From positions 65,241,086 to 65,305,085 of the forward strand of contig CM077668.1 in assembly GCA_039707655.1 (NCBI GenBank): 64,000 bases of DNA, in the 5' to 3' direction. Positions 57,536 through 64,000 of this stretch are shown piece after piece. Below the pieces are notes generated by a model. That model was not told the DNA's origin and ran no database searches. It was given only the letters and a program-made list of their open reading frames with translations. The translations under genes and the position numbers were made by a program. Position 1 is the first letter of the stretch, and the number at the start of each line of letters is the position of its first letter. This stretch comes from Elymus sibiricus (lineage: Eukaryota > Streptophyta > Magnoliopsida > Poales > Poaceae).

Positions 57536-59393
57536 CTTTCTTTAATACAATTTCCTTACTGCATTCATTGAATTGCACAACATAGAACTAGGAAACTTAA
57601 TTAGAACTTTTCATATATGTATCCAGGGTCTGCTTAATGCCATTGACCAAGTATTTCCAAATTGCCCTCAAAGATATTCTTTAAGGCATAATTATGCAAA
57701 TTTCCAAAGTGCTGGTTTAGAGGAGAAGAACTTCAGCAATATATGGATGCAGCAGCTTATTCTTACACAAAGTATGGGTTTGATGAAGCAATGGCAGAAA
57801 TAAGAAAGGAAAGTGAGGATGCTTGGGTCTGGCTTAAAAAAATTCCTGTAGAAACATGGGTTAGATATGCTATGGACACCACCTGTAAAACTGACTTAGT
57901 AGTGAACAATATTAGTGAGGTGTTCAATAGGATGATCTTGGATATTAGGGGCAAACCCATTAAAACAATGGTTGAAGGGGCTAGGTCAAAATTGATGGTG
58001 AAGTTCAATGACAAAAGAATTGGGGGGAAAGTACTAGATGGACAATTACCCCAACATATACAGAGATGCTAGAGGAGTCAAAGGAATGGTCTAAAAATTG
58101 CAAAGCTATGATGACAGGGCTTGATTTATATCAAGTGAATAGTTGTGAGAAATCATATGCTGTGAACTTGAAGAGTTGGACATGTGGCTGCAGAAAATGG
58201 GACATGAGAGGTGTACCATGTAACCATGCTGTCTCTGCCATCTATAAATCAAAACAGCAACCAAAAGATTTTGTCCATGAGTTCTTCAAGAAGCCTATGT
58301 ACTTAGAAGCTTACAAACCAATGATCTACCCTGTTCCTGGACCTGACCTATGGACAAGAATAGACACTAGAGACATAGACCCCCCCTGTGTTCCATAAGA
58401 AGAAGGGTAGAAAGCAGACTCAAAGAGGAAAGGGTCAATTTGAAGTGCCAAAACCCAAGGACACTTCAAGAGTTGGAACAATCACTTGCAGCAACTGTGG
58501 GAAGCAAGGGCATAGATACACAAACTGTGGTGATCAATTGAAGCCATCCCTTGCTGCTAGGAAGAACAAGCACAAGGTCCAAGAATTAATAACTGTTTTC
58601 ATTTGATTTGTCTATAATATTGCACTGAACAACTAATGCACATCCTTGTCATGTTTAATTTTGTTTCAGGAAACAAGATCTACCCCTCCACCATCTACAA
58701 GAGCTTCTGGTCCAAGAACTGCACCCACATCTGGTCCAACATCTGGTGCATCAACAGGTGCAAGAGCTGGTGCATCAACTAGTGCAAGAGCTGTTGCTGC
58801 TGCAGCTTCTGGTCCAAGAGCTGCTGCTGCCTCATCTGGTGCAAGAGGTACTACTGCTGCATCATCTGGTGCAAGAGGTACTGCTGCTGCTGCTGCCTCA
58901 TGTGGTGCAAGAGCTAAATCAACTGCCGCTTCAAGAGCTGGATCCAGTGCACCAAGATCTTCAACAAAAGCTAGAACTACAGCCAGGTCTTCATTTGCTC
59001 CTCCAAGGTCTACTATTGCTGGTGCATCTAGTTCTACAAGGGTGAGGAAGCAACCTCACAAGCTGAAAGACTATTTCTATGCTAGTGGCAATTAGTCAGG
59101 CAGTTCTACTTGCTGTGGTAGCAAGTTAATCATGCTCTGTTCTATATTTTGGAAAAAACTATGTTGTGTTGTTTTCAGACTATGACAACTTGCTGTGATG
59201 TTGGCAAGCTATGGTGAACTTGCTGTGATGTTGGCAAGCTATGGGGAACTTGCTATGGTGAACTTGCTGTGTTTTCAGACTATATGATAACTTGCTGTGA
59301 TGCTGCCTCATTTTATGGTTCTGTCAAATTATGATAATTTGCTGTTGTTGTTGATGCTCTTTCAATGCTATTCAGGTTGTTGTTCATAATGAT

Positions 59394-59800
59394 GGTTAAC
59401 CCTAAAGCTATTGATGCCTTTCGTCGATGGTTGTCGAGAAGCTAGGGTTAACCCTAAAGCTATTGATACCCTTCGTCGACAGTAGTCGAGAGGCTAGGGT
59501 TAACCCTAAAGCTATTGATACCCTTCGTCGACGGTAGTCGAGAGGCTAGGGTTAACCCTAAAGCTTTTGATACCTTTCGTCGACGGTTGTCGAGAGGGTT
59601 AACCCTAGCTTCTCGACAACCGTCGATGAAAGGTATCAAAAGCTTTAGGGTTAACCCTAGCCTCTCAACAACCGTCGACGAAAGGTCTCAAAAGCTTTAG
59701 AGTTAACCCTAGCCTCTCGACAACTGTCGACGAAAGGTATCAAAAGCTTTAGGGTTAACCCTAACCTCTCGACAACCGTCGACGAAAGGCATCAACCCTA
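59394..59800. repeat. inverted array of 52-bp repeats (4 units facing 4 units)
   Basis: GGTTAACCCTAAAGC recurs at 59,394, 59,446, 59,498 and 59,550, giving a 52-bp period with TTCGTCGACGGT and GTCGAGAGGCTA. From about 59,600 the same units run in the opposite direction to 59,800. The whole is a roughly 400-bp imperfect palindrome centred near GAGAGGGTTAACCCTAGC. It lies between the 3' ends of the two MULE 2 genes. Confidence 0.95.
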
Positions 59801-60126
59801 AATTCCATCACAACCATAATTTAAACATTTCATTTCATGAACAGAAGGCATCAATAAGATCAAACAAGACCACAGTGCATATGATCAAGATAATTCCATA
59901 TGATCACATTCAACAAACATCATAGTGTTCCCAACTTACATAAAATTCCACTACAACTAAACATCATACTATTAAGGTTCAGATAAATTCCATTACAACA
60001 AAATCTAACAAACACCATAATTCCATAGCAGCTCTTCTTAGTTCAACAGAGTACAACCAACCATACAACATACATAATACCAACAAATTACATTTACTCA
60101 TCACAAATTTCTTTGATTTTCCTGAT

Positions 60127-61151
60127 CTAAATCTTGTTGGCCTCCCCATCCTTAAGCAAATCAGCTATGACATACTCTAGCTTTTTCTTCTGTTGCTTCA
60201 TTTGTTCCATCTGTTCAACACCTTGATCTGCTATAGCCTTCTTCCAATTGCTAACAAGTTCATCATTGCTCTGCTTAATCACTTGCAGTGATGTCCTAAG
60301 TTCCATATTCTCTTTCTCAAACTTAGCCTTCTCTTCCTAGGCTTGAACTACAGCATTCTCTACATCATCATCCTGCATAATCTTCTGGTAATTCTTGTGA
60401 ATTGTTGCAAAAAATTTGCTTATTTCCTTGATGTGGTTGTGGTGCTTGTCCTGGATTAGCTTCTTCTCTTCTGCAAGCTTGAGTATCACCTTTTCTTTAG
60501 CTTCAATCTCTTTACCACTCTGCTCATACATATCCTAAAGCTTGCGCAGTGAATTTTTCATTGCTTCTGGCCATTCTGGGTCAATCCACTGAACCAGACC
60601 GCAACTGTCACCTTTCTGTAACAATAAAAAATACTAATCATGGACTAGTAAGCATGGATTCAACCTGACTGGGACAAATACTACTATAAAGGATTTGGAA
60701 CAACCAAATATACTTCAACTGCACCAAATATTATTCATATCAATCCTAACCTAAACTAGTAATAACTAAACATAGGATCTGCAATATCTTGTACAAGCTT
60801 GAAGATGAAAAAGAGGACCTCACTAACCTGATTAGTGCATCCATAAAACCTACGGCCAGTGTTGATTCCTTGGAACACAACAGCCCTCTGCACAGGAGCG
60901 TCGTGACAGCACAGCGGTCCTCCGGCAACAATGCCGCACCACTCTGGGTCAACAATGGTCTGTGGGATCTACAATAGTGCAACAGTGCTCAAATCCCAAA
61001 TCAAATCGGTGAAAACAAAGCTCAAATCGAAGAAAACCCTAACCCTAATTCACAAAGAAATGATACTCACGTAGGTTTCGTCCGCGTACGAGTTGAAGAG
61101 GGGGGACACAGAGTCGTCACTGCTAGTTTCGCCGTCCTTCGAGGAGACCAT
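60127..61151 (-). pseudogene. MULE 2 companion gene: GRF zinc finger plus coiled coil
   Basis: Exons on the minus strand: 61151-61071 (MVSSKDGETSSDDSVSPLFN), 60968-60828 and 60615-60127, with good GT-AG introns and matching phases. Exon 2 reads PLCCHDAPVQRAVV and GINTGRRFYGC, and exon 3 begins KGDSCGLVQWIDPEWPE. Together these are a GRF-type zinc finger, a nucleic-acid-binding fold common in short plant proteins. A long Lys/Glu coiled coil follows. An in-frame TAG at 60,535 just after the finger and another at 60,337 cut the coiled coil off. If translation stops at the first TAG, a 100-residue finger-only protein would remain. The gene reads out of the right TIR and converges on the transposase. 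Confidence 0.72.
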
Positions 61152-61261
61152 GGCTGCGGCGGCCGGTGGCGAGAAATGGGCGGCGGATGCGCTGCCGCAA
61201 GCGTCAGAAGCAGAGACCGAGGCGAGAAAGAGGAGAATGGACGAACGGGTTGGGCTGGACC

Positions 61262-61502
61262 GGCTCGTTAGGTTTTGTGCGACGCCGTCTAACGGCGCGT
61301 CACGGGCGCCGTCTCCGCCTGTCCACGTGGCGCCTGACAGCGGGCCCAAGCGGTCAGGTTTTCACTCAGATGCGCCAAACCGTTCAATCAACGTTATTTG
61401 AAAACTGTCAGCACAAACGTGGCGGTTTTTTGAAGAAAAAACGAAAGGTGGTGGTTTTCTGTTTTAGGGTCCCCAAATGTGGTGGTTTTTTGCAATTTAC
61501 TC
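61262..61502 (-). repeat. MULE 2 right terminal inverted repeat
   Basis: 241 bp, inverse of 30,185-30,422; ends TTTTTTGCAATTTACTC followed by the TSD GATTTCAAG. Confidence 0.93.
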
Positions 61503-61511
61503 GATTTCAAG

Positions 61512-62293
61512 GGTCAGTGACTACAGTTTATGTATGCTCCAGATATCAATAGTACAGCTACATGCCTACATCACGTGCAGAAGGGCACTAAATTGTGTGT
61601 CACATGCTCTACAGATATTGAACTGGATCCTTGGATTCATTAGGTTGATGTGTGCGCATATTATTATTTTTTAGAAAGTATGCTTGTATTCATATCACCA
61701 TACAGAACAAAGTCCTGAACCCATACAAGCACACATTCGATCTCACAGGATCATTTTGGACACACACATGTTCAAGCACATTACAAAGAGCACCATGAAA
61801 CAACCAGAACTACACAAAGATCCTCGGAGCTCTCTGCCATCACCCCTGAACTTTGCGAGAAGACCCCTGCAACAAAAGAATCCGCAACCAGGCCCAAGCA
61901 GGTTATCTTCTTCAACCAAGGTAGCATCACCGCCGCACTGCTCCACCTTTTCTTTGCACTGGCGCCGGAAAGAAAAGGACACACTCATGCATCCACCAAA
62001 CCTGCACCAACCTACGCCATCTGTGGCTTTGAGTACCGCCATATGTGCCCTTCCAGATGGAAGAGAGCTAGGATCCGGTTCCGGCGCGGTGGCAGGGCCA
62101 ACCGCCCGGGCAAAGCAGGCCACCCCCCCAGCAGCAGCACAAAGAAACAGGATGAACATCAGCAACAAATCACATCGACGAGGAAGAAGAAGCTCCATCT
62201 ATGCAAAATCACCAAAACCCGAGGACTCGCCCGGCCAGATTGATCCGGTCGACCTCCAGACAGCGAAGCCCGCGACCTCCACGAGGTCAGGGG
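61512..62293. other. intergenic or unidentified repeat, no gene
   Basis: An open plus-strand frame (about 61,684-62,319) has no recognisable motif and is probably incidental. The sequence continues on the other side of the Cassandra insertion at 63,028. Confidence 0.4.
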
Positions 62294-62298
62294 ATCCT

Positions 62299-62561
62299 TG
62301 TGATAGCCTGGCTTATTAGGGATGATAGACTACTCATATCAATAAGGAATTCCTTCTTTTTCGGGAGCCCATTCGGAAAGAACTACAAAGTTAAGCGTGC
62401 TCAGTTTGGAGTAATTTCAGGATGGGTGACCATCCGGGATTTGGTCCCGGGTGCGCACGAGTGAGGACAAAGTGCGCAGGAAAGACTAGTATTGATCTGT
62501 GGGGCCAGTCTAGATCCCGCCAGGAGTAACGACCATCGGCGGGTGTGTCCGGGGCGTTATA
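62299..62561 (+). repeat. Cassandra 5' LTR
   Basis: 263 bp; differs from the 3' LTR by a few substitutions (for example GACCATCCGGGATTTGG versus GACCGATCGGGAAGTTGG). Confidence 0.93.
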
Positions 62562-62758
62562 AGTTGGTATCAGAGCCGACCCTCACGGTTACACGGATGT
62601 TTGCGGGCCAGGTGCGCGGTCATGTTGTGCATGACGTTTGTGACCCGTCGTGGCACACGGCATGGCACATGTGTCGGACTGGACGCACGGACGTATGTGC
62701 CAGGAGGGAACGTTCCTGTGGCCCGACGAGGACGTCGGTTCCTCTGAGTGGGGGTGTA

Positions 62759-63022
62759 TGTGATAGCCTGGCTTATTAGGGATGATAGACTACTCATATC
62801 AATAAGGAATTCCTTCTTTTTCGGGAGCCCATTCGGAAAGAACTACAAAGTTAAGCGTGCTCAGCTTGGAGTAATTTCAGGATGGGTGACCGATCGGGAA
62901 GTTGGTCCCGGGTGCGCACGAGTGAGGACAAAGTGCGCAGAAAAGAATAGTATTGATCTGTGGGGCCAGTCTAGATCCCGTCAGGAGTAACGACCATCGG
63001 CGGGTGTGTCCGGGGCGTTATA
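62759..63022 (+). repeat. Cassandra 3' LTR
   Basis: 264 bp; followed directly by the TSD ATCCT. Confidence 0.93.
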
Positions 63023-63027
63023 ATCCT

Positions 63028-63560
63028 CCACCCCTCTGGCTCCTAGACGGTGGCTACAACCCCGCTTGACCGCGTACGAAGCCCGAGGAGACTTATTCCG
63101 CCGCATCGCCTCCGCAACGGCCTTAGCAGCGTCTCCCTCGGCCCTAGCCCTACTATGTACACAGCCGACACACATATCCGAGGTTCCCCCACCCTCCAGC
63201 TGCCGAAGAGGAAACCTGCGGCAGCGATGGCAGAACACAGGGGGAACCCGGTCGCCTCCCTTTCACCTCTCTCAAACAGTAACCGTTCTTTTGGGAGAGG
63301 CGGTCGAGGCTATGCGGATAGTAGATTGCATTACTTTTCAGATCCTGACAATGTGATGTTCTGCTGGACACTATACTGCTCCTACACATGATCTCCAATT
63401 TTTCAACACCTCTAATCATTTGGAGCTGAAACATAGATGCAACCAAATTTTCTCCAAATCAGCAAAAGGAACATAAGTAACCAATCTTTACACCCGTCAA
63501 ACTTGCCTCGACCATGTGAGACTGAAAGAAGACCAAACAAAACCTTTGGGGCTGAAACAT
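63028..63560. other. continuation of the sequence interrupted by Cassandra, no gene
   Basis: GC-rich at first, then AT-rich. No recognised coding or RNA feature. Confidence 0.4.
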
Positions 63561-63564
63561 AACC

Positions 63565-64000
63565 TAAGGGCATTTCTAGCCGATCCCTTATAACCGGTTA
63601 GAGGAGTAAAAATGCGGTTTTACTCCTCTAACCGGCACCTAGCCGATCCCCAATCTGCCGTAAGGGAGTAAATTTTTTACTCTGGCCCCAACTTTCTCCC
63701 TATATTTACTCCACCGCTCGGCGGCTGAGTAAAAGCCGCGCCTCTCCCTTGCCTCGCCCCCCGCCCCTGCATCTTTGCCCCCCCCCCCCCCGGCGACTGC
63801 CCGCCGGCCCTGCCGCTACCTCGGTTTCTCCCTTGCCCCCCGCCGTCCTTCCGCCCGCCGTCGAGCCCGTTCGGTCCCCTTCGCCGTTGCCGGAATCGAG
63901 GTGAAACGCCGCCGTCGTAGCCTCCCCCCTGCTGCTCCATCTCCCTTCCTCCGCCCGCTGCTCCGTCGTCCTTGTCACCGGCAGGCCTCACCTCGGACCG
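63565..64000. mobile_element. probable left end of a GC-rich DNA transposon running off the window
   Basis: The sequence AAGGGCATTTCTAGCCGATC opens a region with internal inverted repeats (CCGGTTAGAGGAGTAAAA against TTTTACTCCTCTAACCGG) and repeated AGCCGATCCC and GGAGTAAA motifs. It then becomes very GC-rich (CCGCCCGCCG). This is typical of long-TIR Mutator or hAT elements in grasses, but only one end is in view and no TSD can be tested. Confidence 0.35.

Larger units (their letters stand above)
30494..59095 (+). pseudogene. MULE 2 transposase, split by two large insertions
   Basis: Coding segments read on the plus strand are 30494-30783, 31319-32958, 33031-33147, 44764-44861, 57627-58578 (approximate end) and about 58670-59095. 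The gypsy element falls inside the codon run EKED|TPTWCW, and the frame resumes exactly after the second GGACA. The CACTA lies in the next intron, between donor 44,862 and acceptor 57,626. Domains: a short N-terminal region, an acidic linker, a zinc-finger-like DNA-binding region (CVEKQCPFHMVASVVGQ), the DDE core (GLDGCFVKL, ISDRQKGLLNA, NNISEVFNRM), a SWIM finger (CGCRKWDMRGVPCNHAV), a CCHC knuckle (CSNCGKQGHRYTNC) and an Ala/Ser/Thr-rich tail. Defects besides the insertion are in-frame stops at 31,938, 31,968, 32,256 and 32,772, a frameshift near 58,030 and a 1-bp slip in a C run near 58,385. Confidence 0.88.
30185..61502 (+). mobile_element. MULE 2: Mutator-like element expanded to 31.3 kb by nested insertions
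   Basis: The left end GAGTAAATTGCAAAAAACC and its exact inverse at the right are flanked by the perfect 9-bp duplication GATTTCAAG (30,176-30,184 and 61,503-61,511). The TIRs are about 240 bp. Subtracting the gypsy element and the CACTA element with their duplications leaves about 7.0 kb, a normal size for an autonomous MULE. It carries a transposase gene (+) and a convergent GRF zinc-finger gene (-). The insertion sites prove the order of events: the MULE was here first, then the gypsy and the CACTA elements landed in it. Confidence 0.95.
62299..63022 (+). mobile_element. Cassandra TRIM retrotransposon carrying 5S rRNA sequence in its LTRs
   Basis: Two LTRs (62,299-62,561 and 62,759-63,022) start TGTGATAGCCTGGC. 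The element is flanked by the perfect duplication ATCCT (62,294-62,298 and 63,023-63,027). Each LTR contains the 3' half of a plant 5S rRNA gene: AAGTTAAGCGTGCTC (box A) and GGATGGGTGACC (box C). The primer site TGGTATCAGAGCC (initiator Met) is at 62,565-62,577 and a G-rich polypurine run precedes the second LTR. The 197-bp interior encodes nothing. This is the defining structure of Cassandra, which depends on other elements for mobility. LTR ends read TTATA instead of the usual CA in both copies. Confidence 0.93.

Noticed and set aside
59394..59800. Interstitial telomere repeats (CCCTAAA seen in each unit)
   Set aside because: CCCTAAA appears once per 52-bp unit, not in tandem.
62360..62460. 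A 5S rRNA gene
   Set aside because: Only the internal-promoter half is present, it occurs twice, and both copies lie inside Cassandra LTRs with a primer site and TSD.

Overview
The window looks like a gene-poor, transposon-dominated piece of a large grass genome, most likely Triticeae (wheat, Aegilops, barley or rye group). The reasons are two intron-containing plant genes separated by tens of kb of nested elements, several Stowaway MITEs with CTCCCTCCG ends, MULE, CACTA, hAT and Helitron elements with plant-type ends, a Cassandra TRIM carrying 5S rRNA sequence, and LTRs that recall known Triticeae families. The species cannot be fixed from the sequence alone. All family assignments come from reading motifs; no database was searched.

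Layout. 1-1.9 kb: low-complexity tracts, a 22-23 bp minisatellite, a TA microsatellite and two tRNA-like SINE heads. 2.0-4.85 kb (+): an intact eight-exon GID4/Vid24 gene, the substrate receptor of the GID/CTLH ubiquitin ligase. 5.5-7.05 kb (-): a four-exon gene like the LTI65/RD29 (CAP160) stress proteins, convergent with GID4. 7-13.7 kb: mostly featureless sequence, with a TA tract and a GC-rich island in a possible non-autonomous transposon. 13,693-19,877: a complete MULE with ~550 bp TIRs and a 9-bp TSD, holding a decayed transposase gene (+) and a convergent small coiled-coil/membrane gene (-). 21,739-26,757: a decayed copia element (-) with 157-bp LTRs and TSD CCTAC. 27-30 kb: a diverged tandem repeat, a MITE, a Helitron 3' end and an RTE-type LINE tail.

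The centrepiece is 30,185-61,502. It is a second MULE of about 7 kb expanded to 31.3 kb by nested insertions. A gypsy-type LTR element (33,148-44,758, TSD GGACA) sits in a transposase exon and itself contains a solo LTR (37,150-41,220, TSD ATGGG). A CACTA element (44,884-57,535, TSD CTT) sits in the next transposase intron. The CACTA contains a LINE fragment (17-bp TSD), a hAT element (8-bp TSD), a TNP1-like relic and a captured FRIGIDA-like fragment. Removing the insertions gives a continuous MULE transposase reading across the junctions. This MULE also has a convergent companion gene, a GRF zinc-finger/coiled-coil protein (-), and the two 3' ends meet at a ~400 bp inverted array of 52-bp repeats. 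62.3-63.0 kb is a Cassandra TRIM with TSD ATCCT. The window ends in a GC-rich transposon-like terminus.

Only the two cellular genes look functional. The most notable biological pattern is that two unrelated-looking MULEs each carry a transposase gene and a convergent accessory gene, with repeat arrays between them. This recalls the mudrA/mudrB layout but with different accessory proteins.
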